Assembly (NCBI RefSeq): GCF_008831285.2 | Contig: NC_045140.1 | Location: forward strand, 25,128,131 to 25,192,130 | Direction of reading: 5' to 3' | Source: Nymphaea colorata | Lineage: Eukaryota; Streptophyta; Magnoliopsida; Nymphaeales; Nymphaeaceae | Length of the DNA stretch: 64,000 bases | Shown: positions 1 to 18,465 of the stretch, piece by piece | Layout: every line of letters begins with the position of its first letter | Position numbering within the stretch: the first letter of the stretch is position 1 | Translations under genes and position numbers: made by a program | The notes under the pieces: model-generated | What the model saw: only the letters and a program-made list of their open reading frames with translations | Database searches by the model: none | What the model was told of the DNA's origin: nothing

Positions 1-986
1 TATATGCGTATAGTGTATGTATGAAGAAGCTGCGCATAATCTGTGCAATTATGTGGAGTGACGACGATGGCGGTGTTCTAGTTGGTGGCGACATTAGTTT
101 ATTGAAAGTGAGTGAGACGGGCACCCAAAGTCTCACCGTACGTTGTGACGTCGTGTAGGCAGCTTCAATGTGCACCAAAGGGCGGACGCCAACGCCTTCA
201 CTCAACTCTAATTATTTGAGAGATTTTGCCTTCCACTCTAAATCTTTTTTAAAACACTATTTTTAGTTGATCGTGAGGCGGCCTCATTCTACCGCGCGAG
301 TGAAAACCAAAGCCTCTTCCCTTGATTTTTCCTTGTCCAACCCCGGCGAAAATTAAAGTTTTTCTCCTCAATTTTTCTTTGTCTACGGCTCAAATGAAAA
401 ATAAAGCTTTTCTCTCCAATTTTCCCTTGTTCTTAGGGTCTAAACTTGGTGTAGGGTCTGAATCCACATCAGCTAGTATAGCAAACGTCCTTAAGACATT
501 CTTATAACTCGATCGAACCAACATATATACTGCCTTTCTTTTATAACATATTTTTATATATAATTACTACAATTTAAAATTTCTTTTACTATTTAATATT
601 TATAAATTTTAAGGTAGAAAAGATAGTTGAAATAAAGGTAAAAATGTGAGGGAAAAAAAAAGGTTGTTTGTGAGAGAGAGAGAGAGAGAGAGCGTGTGTT
701 TGTTAACATATTTTGACGATCTCCCGATTTAATTATATATATGCACGAGTTCAGATAAGATTTTGTTACTTCTAAATTTGAATTTGAACAGTAATTCCAA
801 TCAAGTGAGGCAAATAATATACTGTTAGTCAGATATGGCAACGATGGTCGATTTAAGTTAGAGCCACTGACGTTTCGCGTGTCCACAGACAAAGAGGGAG
901 AAAAAGGCAGAGGGAGCCGATAAAATGGAAATCCAAATAGCTGACAAGATGTCACCATAACACAAAAAACAAGCAAATCATACAAA

Positions 987-1029
<43 letters not shown>

Positions 1030-1033
1030 CTCT

Positions 1034-1064
<31 letters not shown>

Positions 1065-4000
1065 ATACTGGTAGTTGTAGAACAAGCTGATGAAGGATTA
1101 AATTAAACTTATTAAACTTTAAAGATAAACGTTTACAATAGTTTCTTAATTTGTAAATAATGGTTTCCGTAGTAATCTCTCTCTCTCTCAAAAAATGTAT
1201 TGTTCCTTAATTTGTTTGTTGTTTTTAACTCAACGTGCCTAAGTTTATAACCTAGTGTAGATTCAATAACAAAAGCTAAAAAAATTTTGTTGAAACTTTT
1301 ACGGTAAACGCGCTCGCTAGCTATATCAATGCATGGTATAAAGATACAAACAAATTGTTACATCTGTATGAAGATTTTGGAAACAGTTTTCAACCAGCAA
1401 TCGACGCACCTCGACTTTACCTCACTAGCTGCATCATTGTTCTAGGCGCGTAAACATCAGTATGAAGATCTTGAAATAATGAAATACTAAAGCAGAATCT
1501 AAAACATGTCCCAATCGATATAGTGGAAAACTAACCAAGACCATAACCCCAGCGAGTCTGTCCAGAACGAGAATCTCAATTGGCTGCATTAGCGAGCCAA
1601 CTAAGCTCAATATTCTAGCACCAGCTATAGCTCGAGTCGAGCTCGATCTGCTACTATATATCAACACCAACTGTGGACTCTAACAGGCCAAGCTCCATAC
1701 ATGGCCCCTATGCATAGGGGTGGACAACGATAAGTACATTGGCTGGCTACTAAGTTTACAATAAAACGAGCTAACAAGCTCAAGCTCGAGCAATAAAACG
1801 AGCTAACAAGCTCAAGCTCGAGCTCTGACATGCTTGATCGAACCGAGCTCGAGTTAACATTACATACTTGAGCGTAGCTCGAGCTGTGCAAATAAAAGCT
1901 GAGTTGAGTTCGAACTGACCAAGTTTAGGCTCCGCTCCACTTTGTTCAACCCTTCTTATGCCGCCCCAGGCACTCTTCACGTTTAAAGGTAGAAAGCTTG
2001 TAAAAAGATGTTACAATAATATTGGAAGTGCGATCTGCCTTATCATATCCATAACTAGACGGCGCGATAAGCTAATTCAATTCATAGGGACACCATGTCC
2101 ACACCATTTAAATGCCACCAAAAACGCTTTCTTGTCACGTCAAAGCTATGCTTTTCCATGGCCTTGTCCTTTACTCTTTCTTTTCTTCACCATCTCGCTC
2201 TCCCTCTCGGTGGCTACATTACAATGATAGCGAACCGATCGCGATCTTGCCAGTGTCCTGCACGAAACGAAGTTTGCTCTTTTTGCTGTTGCAATATGGA
2301 CTGGTGAAGGTAACCGCATCTTCTAGTGTAGTCCAATCCCGCTGGTGTGCTTTTCCAGCTATTATCGCCACTTGTTCATGTCTTCCGCACTAACTTCTTA
2401 TTACTTGAATTCAACTTTTTTTTTAGTCCAAACAAAGCCAAGCAAGTTGATACATTTGCCAAGAACTGTATGGTCCATCCGGTAAGGTAAGGGAGGCCCT
2501 ACCAGGCTCGGGCTTACAGTTTAGGGTCTATGGTATAGGAGGGCATGTGTTTGGGCCCAACCGCAGCCCCTTGAACAAGTCCATGACAACAGAGGTTTCA
2601 CTTAGACGTCGACAATTAAATTGAGGAAGGTCAATAGCTCAAAACCTGTAAGTGTGATGCAAGTATCCGTAAAACTTTCACCGCCGTTTCCGCTGAATGT
2701 CGGTGAACAAATCACCAGTTCTAAAAGTAGTTGATAGAAAGATTTAATGCACGAAGACCGAGTAAGGATCTTCTTTTGCTGTAAATCTATCGGGTGAAGG
2801 AAGCGACGGATATGTAACTCGTGGCCGTGTAATCGAGACAATCATCAATAATATTACTGAGTTGGCTTTCTTCTCGGGAACGTCGGCTCACAAAAGCCGA
2901 CCACTTGCTTCTGGTGCCCTGTCTTTCTCTTGCTTTTTTTTTTTCTTTAATCTTAATGTCGTCTTTTCAAAGTCATATCTAACAAACGACAAAATAAATA
3001 AGACTGATAACTTGGATTTTAGTTAATAATGGTGACAATCGTGACTACAAACGGTTGAACGTGCTTCTTTTTTAACCGTCTATTTCTTATCATTCAAGAA
3101 GCAAAACCATTTGACTTTTTCCAATTTTTTTGGTCACTCAAGCGTCTTTCATGTCTATTGCTCGAGGGATAGTTATGTCTGTTATGTAGGGATATCGCAA
3201 GGCTTTGGATTCTTCGAGCTTCCTTAGTTCAAAATGGAACTGAGTGCGAAAGTTCTGTCGGCCTGAGAGGGTGAAGGTGAATATAGTACATTTCCTTTCA
3301 AGTGAACGGAAAGGGAACCCATCATCTCTTTTCTTTCTTTTGTTTTTAAGGGTTTAAAACAGCTTTGAGGTTTAGGTGTTCGTATGGTATACCTTTTAAT
3401 TTAAATAATAACATATATTGTATGATATACCCTTCAATTTAAATATAACATATGTTACTATTTGTATTCTAAATGAGTAATACCAAAAAGAATTGAACTA
3501 ACGGCACATCAACAGCACACCACTTAAGCCAACCAGCTAGATACTTTAAAGGAGAAGGGAAAAATGGGAAAAGGGCAGTGAACGCATTGTTGGTGTTCCA
3601 GTGCTACATGCAACACGTCTCCTGATTAGCTTTGTCTATTATTAACGATAATAAATCAACTAGAAAGCGCGTTGTCTTGATGGTGCTTCACATTGGCAAA
3701 ATAAAACACAAAGTGTCTGCTCAAGTTTATGGGTAGATCCCCATATATACGAACTGGATATAGTATCAATTAATGATGCAAACCAGCCAGACATAGGACT
3801 GCAGAAAGTTGAACTCTAATTGGATCCTGTACCGCTAAAAGTGAGCACAATTTCTCCTATCTAACCAATTTGCATCCCTCATATCCCCATCCTCTCTCCC
3901 TCCCAAGAAAAATAGTTAGATCAAATATCGGAAACAGCATGAAGAGGATGAGTTGATCCAACTGTTTGCGATTTAGGAAAGTGGAAACTTTTGAAGTCCG

Positions 4001-6430
4001 ACAAAGCATCAGGAAAAGATAAGACGCATCGCTCTTTCGGTTCCTTGTTCTTTTGTGTTGTGTGGGGTGAAGGCGTGAAGCACAGTACCAAGAGGCGCTG
4101 CACTAGAAAAAACAAAGAAGAGGAGAGTTGAGTATTTTAAGGCACTAGAAAAAACAAAGGAAGAGAGAGTTGAGTATTTTAAGGATTTGTCAAAAAAAAT
4201 AAAGTCTTTTTTGTACTTTTTAACATTTTCACTTGTGTTTTTTTATCCTTGCAGGAGGATTTGCCTTTTTTTTTATTGACTAGGGGTATTAGCAAAATTT
4301 TTGTGCACTGGGCGGGCGGTGCATATAACCAACTTCGAATAATAAGGCACTTTTTCCTTGTCATTGTCAGACATGCACTAAGCAGCATTTGGATGATGGA
4401 GGTAAGGGAAAAAGAAGGGGCTTGTTCTTTTACTCGGGCAGTGGGCAAACAGACAGTTGAAACCTGAGATGTATGCTCCCGATTTCAATTTAAGTAGATA
4501 GTGATTCGCTTTTTAATCGATTGCGTCCAACTCTGGATTTGATGATGTCAACTCTGTTTATGATGACAATACCCATATGTTACCCGAGCTTGATCCATCC
4601 TGAAGAGGACGTGACGATTCGCTTTATGAATGCAAAGGAGAGGAGTTTTTGACCGGAAAAGGGAATGGCAGGGCGCCACTCAACTCTTCTTTCCATTTTT
4701 CTGGCAAAAGTCCAGTGCTTGACAGGAAAGCCTTTTGACACTGCAGGGCGATCTTTCTTGTGACAAATGAGTTGCTTGGTAATGGAGAAGTAATGAGTCT
4801 TGTCATGAGAGTGGATGTACAAGACACAGCCAGTGATGGTGCCGTACTCTCAGCTGTTTGATATTGCAAAAATGAATTAGAATAAAACTTACCGAATGTC
4901 ACTTCTTTCAGCAAGCCAAAAGGCTATGATCTCTGTCTGGATATTGGCAGGCCTTCAGTTGATAAGAACTTGAGGTCCCCTAATAATACTTGTGGCTGAC
5001 TATCGCCAACTATAAGGCAAGCCCAAAAAAGTTGCAGGAGACATATTGAGACACTGATTGCAACCTCCCGCTCCTCTTTTCGAGAAAGAATCAAGTGCCT
5101 AATGCTGCTCAAAAGGTTGTGTTTGTTTAAAGTGTTTTCTTTCAAATATTATCCATATAGATGCGATCTTAGATGATTTTAGTTCTTCAACTTGCTTCGA
5201 AATTTTATAAACCAATAACCCTTGTTTCTACATCCAAGAGTCTCGTTCAAACGTCTAGTCATGAGATTTTAATCATGTAGTTCACATCCACTCCATATAT
5301 GGTTAGACATTTAGTAAAGGAACTACCCCAAAAAAAAATTCTTGAGAACTTTTGCTTCAATGAGTTCCCATCCACTGCTAGCTTTTCCCTTTTCTCTCCT
5401 AAAGATTCGGTAACAAGTGCAAGGATGTGCAAATGCCCACACCATCCTCTGCGGCCGTCAAAATCACAGAGTTCCTCTGGTCCTCCATTTATGGAACACG
5501 GAAGCACTCGTGTTGCCGAATAATTATGAAGCACAAAAGCACTACAACATGGCGATATTTGGTATACGCGGCTATGCTTCATCTCCTTGGTTTTTTTCTA
5601 CTTTTTCTAATCTCATGATACCAAAAGGTAGGGCCATGGTCCGCTGAGAAAAAGCTGGAGAAAGGAGAGAAGCAAACGCGCTTTTGCATGGGTGGCTCAA
5701 GATTGATTCATTTTGAGTTTCAGTTTTCACCCTGTGGGTTTTACTAGGACGAAAATTCAAACTGCCCTATGCTCATCTCAATATTTACAGAAGATGGGAA
5801 GTACCAGTGTGCAAAAAGAAGTTCATACAAATTTATCAAAAAACATGCAGAAGATTGTGCTAGCCCCTAGATCACGGTGGGTACTCAACATTCTAATTGA
5901 CGGGTGTATCCCTCCCTACCCAGAGCCTAAAGCAACTCTGGACTCCATTTGCAAAGGGAGAGGGGGAGAAGCTTCAGCTTCTTCCGGATATCTCCCTGAT
6001 CATAGGCCTCTACCCTTTTCTTGTGGTTGACGGTGCTGTAAAACTGAACAAGTTTTGAACGTAGAACCCCATATAAAGTAAGGTAGTCTTTGAAAAACTG
6101 TCCATGGGTGAACCGTGAAAGTATCTTGCAAAAGGTATCATCGTTCAGGAAAAGGATGTGAACGCGGTGCCAATTTTTTGTGTTCGGAGAATTGAGACAA
6201 GTTTTCAATCCCTTGCTGTTCAATGTTTGAAGAAATGGTTTGAGATGAAACAATGTGATAAACTTGTAAGCGGTGAGAAATTTGCGGCCCACCCAAGTAA
6301 AAGTTAGATGCTGATGAATGTTCGATGACGTAAATGAAATACCACTGGGAATACAAGATGGGAAACGCATACTGCAGATAACTTTGAATATATAAAATAC
6401 CAAAAGATGGGAGCAGGAGAAGGGTCACCA
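1..6430. other. Intergenic, repeats only
   Basis: AT-rich sequence with (GA)n at 672-692, (AT)n at 991-1027 joined to (GA)n at 1034-1061, the MITE at 1715-1954, and a 42-bp tandem repeat (4100-4141 and 4142-4183). The short ORFs here (up to 158 codons on the minus strand near 6.0-6.4 kb) show no recognisable domain. Confidence 0.7.
1715..1954. mobile_element. Degenerate hAT-like MITE
   Basis: The left end TAGGGGTGGACAACG and right end TTGTTCAACCCTT resemble inverted termini. The flanking octamers CCTATGCA and CTTATGCC agree at 6 of 8 positions. The interior is AGCTCGAGCTC-rich and contains a 32-bp unit repeated in tandem (1759-1790 and 1791-1822). Probably an old copy of the same class as 58622-59063. 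Confidence 0.55.
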
Positions 6431-6484
6431 TGGCAGCGGAAGAACGTCGTCAAGGAGTACGGGCGCTCATCTCAGCGTTGCAGG
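6431..6484 (+). CDS. Possible short first exon, unrecognised
   Basis: CACC-ATG-GCAGCG is a good plant start context. It opens 18 codons (MAAEERRQGVRALISALQ) ending at CAG|GTGAAC, a strong donor consensus. Without splicing the frame stops 12 codons later. It could be the first exon of whatever contributes the 7474-7625 frame, but no connecting exon is evident. Confidence 0.22.
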
Positions 6485-6720
6485 TGAACGCGAGAGCAAA
6501 GGATGGGCGATTAGAGCGTTGAGACAGCTCTGTCGAGGGGGTCGGCCTAGATCATTATCTAAATGAGATTGTGGCGCTTTGCTTTAAGCGGTTACGGGTT
6601 ACCCAATAGGAGGAGGAAGAGGACTGCTGGGAGGAGGTGTAAGGGAGACTAAATTGGGCGGCAGAGGCAAGCCGCAGTGATTGTGTGACTGTGTCTGTCG
6701 AGGGAGCGAAGCAGACGGTA

Positions 6721-6760
<40 letters not shown>

Positions 6761-7422
6761 ATTGCATTGCATGCATCCTAGGCTAGGTAGGCTATTGAAG
6801 GAGCGCGAGAACTGCTTTGCTGTTTCCACTTTAGGGTTCTCATGCAACATTAGGGTTCTCATGCAACAGGTGGCTTCACCTTCATCCTGTTGATGGGGCA
6901 ACGGTGCAACCAATTTTTCAACGATAATTTACTTCGTCAAACTCATTTCATCTCACTGGAGACGTTCCCGGTTTGATTGGTTTCCGAGGGAGACCGACAG
7001 GAAAGCAGATAAAATTTAGGTTCACCTGAAACATGTCAGCCCAAAAGAGGGTGAGTTATATCATTCGCAGGGATCTAAATTCGATTCGAGACCGATTTGT
7101 GGGGCTTGCTACTATTTTCCTTGTTCATAAGAGAGAGAGAGCTTGTGAAACCAGGTCTTTTTGAGTCCAAAATAACTCCAAATGTGCTTGGGGGCAGCAG
7201 CAACAGGCGTGTTTTCTCCCTCATCTCGAAAAGCTTAGGTGCGCTTTTGAGCGAAGTTAAGAGCAGGAACGTATTATTCTTTGTTTTATCAAAACAGGAT
7301 TTGTCAATTTTAATAGTTTAAGTTTAACAAGAGCAGGAATATTGTTTAAAATTTAGCACATATATCCTAAACATCTTGCTCTTCGCAGAAGTTGTCCAAA
7401 ATCTACTCATAGGAGTGGCTCC

Positions 7423-7466
<44 letters not shown>

Positions 7467-7473
7467 TTTCAAG
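6485..7473. other. Intergenic or intronic, microsatellite-rich
   Basis: Contains a (CT)n-(CA)n compound repeat (6722-6760), a 19-bp tandem repeat TTAGGGTTCTCATGCAACA (6831-6849 and 6850-6868) and (AT)n at 7424-7464. No convincing exon is seen. Confidence 0.6.
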
Positions 7474-7625
7474 AGCTTCGTTTGCCTGATTACGAAGTCA
7501 AAAGTCAGGAGTTCCAACATCTGGAGTGGGGCCCACTCGGCATGAACGAACTGATGAAGGACTGCCCAACCCCAGACTTGCCTACGGACAAGAAGCAAAT
7601 GGCAACCGCACAGCAATTCAGTTAA
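7474..7625 (+). CDS. Unrecognised C-terminal exon or gene fragment
   Basis: After a possible acceptor (TTTCAAG|AG), a frame open for 49 codons from 7476 ends in TAA at 7623. Its composition is protein-like: it begins LRLPDYEVKSQEFQ, continues HLEWGPLGMNELMKDC, and ends in a Pro/Asp and Lys/Gln-rich tail (QQFS). I do not recognise the family. A 41-bp (AT)n tract lies immediately upstream. The frame ends 183 bp from the RPT2 stop on the opposite strand, so it would be the tail of a convergent gene. No matching upstream exons were found, so it may be a transposed fragment or a chance ORF. Confidence 0.3.
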
Positions 7626-7807
7626 AATCCCATGAAAGAGAAAAGAAATGAATAGTTGCTTGATAGAAATTATACAAGTTGATTATGCCCACACCAACTT
7701 GCAGGAGAAGAGAAGTAATATAAGTTCCCAAAAGACAAAAAACGGAAAAGGTGACATGCTTCCCAAGCAAAGAGCGTGCATACAGCTGTATATTATCATA
7801 AATTCTT

Positions 7808-13285
<5,478 letters not shown>

Positions 13286-15433
13286 CCCTGAGCAGGTTAG
13301 GTGGACGGAAAGAGCAGAAGGAAGGTGCGGCAAGGGAAAAAGGAAAGCAAGAAGCGACGATCCAGTCGCTTGGTTTGCTTGCGAAAGAGGTCACCGAGGT
13401 ATCTATACTGGTGCGGTCGCGCATAGGGGCAAAATGGATCGGTTTCTGTTCCATACACGGTTCAAAATAAACCATTTATTGACACGCTTGAGCTTTGTAT
13501 TTCTTTCGCTTAATTGATTTTCTTATGTAATATTTAGGTGCATTCGTATTCGATGAGTGACATTTACGTTGAATCATTCTTCAAAATTAGTTCCGTTTAG
13601 GATTTAACTCAAAACCCAATTTTATTTTGAAATGCCTTAGTTTTAAAAAAACTGAATGTCAATCGAGCCCACTATAAATGGAGTTAAGTGGTATGTCATA
13701 TGAGTGCGGGTGTCATCGTGACATATCCCAAAAATTTGAGTGCGAGAGTGAAGCGAGGGTGTATATATATAATATATTTATTATGTATATATAAATATAA
13801 GTATTGATAATATATATAATTTTAGTTTGTTTCTTAGCTTAATGTGTCATTTCCTTTTACTTTTATTACTATAAATAAAAAAAAAGGGACAGGAAGAAAA
13901 AAAATGAAAAATATTTTGAACTTGCATAAAAAATGACGTGATTGGGGTGTGTATCGGAACAGCACCAGCATCGTATCGACACAGGTGCAGCCTCTTTTTT
14001 GAAGAGTCCATGTGACATAGGTTAATTGGGCAGCGTAGGGGTTTAAATTCAGAGAACGGGCTATATACAAAATGTATTCTTCATACAAGCTAGCTACTAG
14101 GGAGAACCCTGCCCTTATCACGTGGCAGGGCAGAATGTGGGATTATGTCGTTGCTGCTACTTGTTATTGACCTCAATTTGTTTGTGTCGTGCATTCCTGC
14201 CCACAATGAATGTCTGATATTGTTGATGATGTGTTGTATTATGTTACTTGTGCAATGTTCCATCCACATAACGCACATGCATTATATGTGTTTCATTTGA
14301 TAGTTTGTTATGATCAGTGATATATTTGATCACTTGTAATATACTATTTACACGTTTTTTTGAGTTAATTTTCTTTCATATACCCAGCAAGCGAGAGCAC
14401 TTAATTGATCGGATCATCGATCTGAAAATGGGATGAAAATGATCAAGGGGTGAATGTAATGATGCAAATTTTGCACCTTTATCTTTTGGTTGTGGAGTAT
14501 TTACAACGTATATACAACCCATTTTTTGCTGTGATCCTCATGTATATGATAATGATGTATACATATATGTTTTTGGATTGACACGATGTTGTCTTTCTGA
14601 ATGTTTTGTTACCATATGCATAGAATTATACATTCGTTGTTGTGTTCATGCTATATAATACCTATACAGTCGATTGAAAAATTATATTTCTACCCCCATT
14701 AAAATTTGAAACTATAATTTGGCCATTCATGAGAAATTTTTTGCCACTCCCTTGTTTGGAGCTACTTGGCGATGAAAATAGTTTGATACTGTTTCGTAAA
14801 TATGCTCCAAAGATTATGGTAAATTCACAAAATATTATGTTATAATACTATGGATCCACCCCAATCTATTGTAGATTCAATGAACAGTAACAAGTTGTTG
14901 CTATTGTCAAAAAACCTCTTGTTGATTTATAGCTTCTATTTAATATTTTACTATAAATAAACTCAATCTATATTTATAGAATTAGCGAAAAACTAAGCAT
15001 GCGTAACCAGTAACATGTTATAACACAGTTCCAACTATGGGCCAGTAAAGAAAAACGTAGAAGTTGGAGGTAGGAAAAAATATACTAAACGAATAACAAA
15101 AACATTTGCCTAGTGATGTTTGTTTTTTTTCTTTTTTCAATTAGCAAATTGGAGCTAATATGGGCACTGCTAGCTGCTGCTCAAGACTAGATATTAACAT
15201 TAAAATTATATAGGTTCTAAATAGAAAGACTTGAACCAGTTTGAAGGGCAACCCTTCAATAATGCTAAGCATCAGGCCTGGGTACCCAACCAGCCAATTG
15301 TATACTCGGCCTGATCAGGTTGAGTCTGGGCATGAAAATCAGTCTAGTGGGCTGAGATCCGTTGTGCCGAGCTCAACCCAACAAATAAATGAGCCACACC
15401 CCGTCACAGCATTCTGCTCAGACATTGTCAGGC

Positions 15434-15600
15434 CAAGGGGCGGAGGGAGGGGGGCCCACTTGGGTCATTGCCCAGGTGAGCGTAAGAAAAAAAATTATAT
15501 TGAAAAAATTAAATTCTTTTAGTTTGGTCTGCCTGCCAATGATTTGGCTCGTCTCTGAAAAAAATCTTGACTTAGCCCCTGGTCAGGTGGAAACAGATTT
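15434..15600 (+). repeat. Dispersed GGGCGGAGCC repeat, fragment
   Basis: AAGGGGCGGAGGGAGGGGGG is followed by an A-rich stretch and CTTAGCCCCTGGTCAGG. Similar in plan to the 55.7-kb copy but strongly diverged. Confidence 0.3.
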
Positions 15601-16163
15601 TTTTCTTTGATCTTTTATTTTCATTTTACAATAATGACTTGTCAAGGTGCAGGTGAGCCTCCTTCTTTCTTTAGATCAATTTCGTTGTAAAAGTACAACA
15701 GAAAAATGCGCTGACAACTATTTCCGTTAAAACTTTTTGGTCCTTGGCTGAGTAGAAAAAAACTTGCCCATTTGATGTTAAAAAGAAATATATTAAAAAA
15801 AACATCGAGCAGAGCTTGGGCACAAAAGTTGGCTTTAGCCTCAGGCTTAACGGATTTGTCGAATCTTTGTTGAACTCAAGTTCAGATTCAATTAACCGGA
15901 CGAGAGTCCAATTTAAAATCAGGTCTATTTTTTTTTTTTCACTATCCATTTACTTCATCCAACTGAAGAATTGGATCAGTGATAAGGGTGTATCTAATAC
16001 ACTTACATTTTAACTACTTACTTGGCATTAGAATCTATTTGAGCTGAAAATAGGGTCGAAAGGTATTAGGTCATATATGCACCATGTTGGATCAGATCTC
16101 TCTTCCCTCTCGAAAAATTTCATCATTGTCAATATATACATTCTTATATATAGAGTATAAGAA

Positions 16164-16250
16164 GTGGAGTGGAGCCAAGGGAGGGCCCATAGGAGCCTGC
16201 CTCGTTTAAAAAAAAATTATATATGAATTTTAGAAAATTTTATTTGTTCA

Positions 16251-16300
<50 letters not shown>
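16164..16300 (+). repeat. Dispersed GGGCGGAGCC repeat, fragment with (AT)n
   Basis: GTGGAGCCAAGGGAGGGCCC is followed by an AT-rich tract that runs into a 44-bp (AT)n microsatellite (16254-16297). Confidence 0.3.
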
Positions 16301-17262
16301 CAACCGATTCAAATGAAATTGGACTTATCTGATTTGGTGCCTGGTCTGATTCAAGGTGAACACATTTTTTTTATTTATATTTATACGTTATTACGCACCT
16401 GATATTTATAACAAGAAATGGTTGCACCAGCCATGGCCGATCCAGGCCCACCTAAAGGTGAACAAGATATAGAGAGAGAATAAGGTATTCTTACGGTCAT
16501 ACATGTACAAGAAAAGCAGGGATTGGGAGGGCTCCTCCAAAAAATAAGAGATTACAAAATAGATGGGCCAAGCAGGAGCTTGCATGAGCCCTAACCCTAA
16601 AAATTAACTCATTTTATATAAATTTTTTTGAAAAACGATATTGCATAAAATTGTTGGAGCACCCGTTTTTCTAAAAGGAGATTCTAATGGTTTTTCATTA
16701 AGCTCCTCATATAAAACATTAGGATGAGGATTGATAGGCGAATAATTATAGTTTTGAATCTTTATAACATTATCTCTTCGTACTATAAAAGAAATACATT
16801 GATATACAAATTAAAGTATGATATTGATATACAAATTAAAGTATGATAGGTGGTGACACCATAAAACAACATTAGGGGATGAAAGTAATTAGGAAAGGGA
16901 AAGTTTGAGTGGTGAGGATAGAATCTGGCTCACCGAATTTTGATTACCTTTTTTTTTTAATAAATTTACGTTTTTTCTCATTTTTTGGGGGTTGATTCAT
17001 TGTTCCCCTAAAACGTTGCAATATTAACTCGTTTACTATTTATAAACCTGTTAACTTGTTACAATTAACTTACAATCTATTTTTTTGTTTTTTTTTTTTG
17101 TAAGAAAAAGGGGAAAGAAGATGGAGGGCTCCGTTTCACGGACCGGCAAATCGCGATCACGTAACCGGATCGGCACGCTTTTTAGTGACCGCCTTAGATC
17201 GCAACGTGGCGTCCTTTTATTGGCCCCCGTAAAAGCGAAACGTAACTTCCAGCCTGCTCGTG

Positions 17263-17270
17263 CCACGTGG
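17263..17270. promoter_or_regulatory. G-box CCACGTGG
   Basis: A palindromic CCACGTGG lies about 0.7-0.8 kb upstream of the likely transcription start of the Raf-like kinase gene. G-boxes with an ACGTGG core are bound by bZIP (ABF/AREB), bHLH and PIF factors. Confidence 0.45.
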
Positions 17271-17774
17271 TGCTGACTTGGCAGCCAGCCAGGGCCTCCT
17301 CGCGGGAGCGAATAATCCTGAAAGATTCCTACCTCCACCGAAATCCTAAACTTAGAAAGAAAGGGCCGAAGCGAGCAAAAATTTATTCGCGGAGGCATCA
17401 TTCGCAGAATATTGCCCTTTTATACAAACTTTTTAACTAATTCTCCAAAATAATTAAATACGAATTCAAATGCCAACTCCAATTAATGAAAAAATAAATA
17501 TTAAGCAGATATCGTCAGATTATAAGAATAATTATCGTTGTAAATTCCAAATTAGACATAGGAGCAGACTTTTTATTTTTATTTTAAATCTCAATTTCAT
17601 TTTTTGTTGGGGGGCATGGAAAATTGCCTATGATATTTCGCCTCGTTTCGCGTTTTTAAATCAGGCAGAACAAAATAAGAAAAATGCCAAAGAAAGTATT
17701 GAATAGTAGGCTGATTTTTGGAGTGCACAGATAAAAAAGGCGATGGTTATTGCATGCCACGTTGCATTTTCGGA

Positions 17775-17782
17775 CACGTGGC
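17775..17782 (+). promoter_or_regulatory. ABRE/G-box CACGTGGC
   Basis: CACGTGGC, a full ABRE consensus, is about 200-300 bp upstream of the probable first exon of the Raf-like kinase gene. It would suit an ABA- or osmotic-stress-responsive promoter. Binding is inferred. Confidence 0.5.
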
Positions 17783-18084
17783 AAAATACTGGAACGTCGA
17801 TTTGACGGTTGAAAACTCTGCGGAGTGGGAATGGCTAACATGGATTGCATTCCACGACGGAGGTTTATCGGCACCCAAAAGCGAGGGAAGGAAAAATACA
17901 ATTTTCGGCACCAGAAATAATTAGGAAAAAAAACGACAATTTTGGTTTTTTATTGTCCCTATTTTTTTGGTCTAGGGTTCGCTGCAGAAGCGGAGGAGAA
18001 CGAGGAAGATTTTTCGAAGGATTTTCGGGATCGGAGAATTTTCTCTCGCTCTCGTTCTCTCGCCGGAATTCGACGCTCTTTCAG

Positions 18085-18465
18085 GTATTTGGGTCGTTTT
18101 ACTGATAGGTTTTCCGTTCTTTCTGGTGCTTTTGGATTGATCGAAGCTCCCAGTTTTGGGTTAGAATTAGCTCGTTCTTGGTTTTTAATGTTTTTCTTTT
18201 TTCCAGGGTATGGTCATCGATTACAGTTTCTTGTTTCGGTTTCAGCTGCTGATTTTGTTCGTTTTCGTATTTGTACGTGGCTGTGCTCGCAGTATGATTG
18301 GTCGTGCCTTTTCGGGTTTGGATAGATGACGATGGCGGTGATTTTCGAGCGGGGGCATTTCGATCGCGATCTATGCTGTTGGAGAAATTGAGTTTTGAAT
18401 TCAGGCGTTGTCCGTTTAGTTAATCGGATGGTTAAGAGTGTGTTTTCGGGTGTCTTTTGATCTAG
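18085..18465 (+). other. 5'UTR intron of the Raf-like kinase gene
   Basis: TTTCAG|GTATTT at 18084/18085 and TTGATCTAG|GAGGG at 18465/18466 fit a 381-bp intron in the leader. It is T- and G-rich, and the upstream ATGs it contains would be removed by splicing. Leader introns of this kind often raise expression in plants. Inferred from splice signals only. Confidence 0.6.

Larger units (their letters stand above)
13286..17960. other. Intergenic between RPT2 and the Raf-like kinase gene (divergent promoters)
   Basis: The two genes are divergently transcribed. The RPT2 leader lies in about the first 120 bp. The rest holds two GGGCGGAGCC-type repeat fragments, (AT)n at 16254-16297, a 25-bp tandem repeat (16799-16823 and 16824-16848) and the two G-boxes near the kinase promoter. 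No gene was recognised. Confidence 0.65.

Noticed and set aside
1030-1054. Inactive kinase call for the Raf-like protein from HFD and DLG (protein residue positions)
   Set aside because: These substitutions are usual in active plant Raf-like kinases. The lysine (930), catalytic Asp (1032) and metal-binding Asp (1054) are all present.
5927-6403. 158-codon minus-strand ORF
   Set aside because: Composition and lack of motifs look like chance; no start context or neighbouring exons support it.
16585-16600. CCCTAACCCTAAA telomere-like motif
   Set aside because: Only two units; too short to be an interstitial telomeric repeat.
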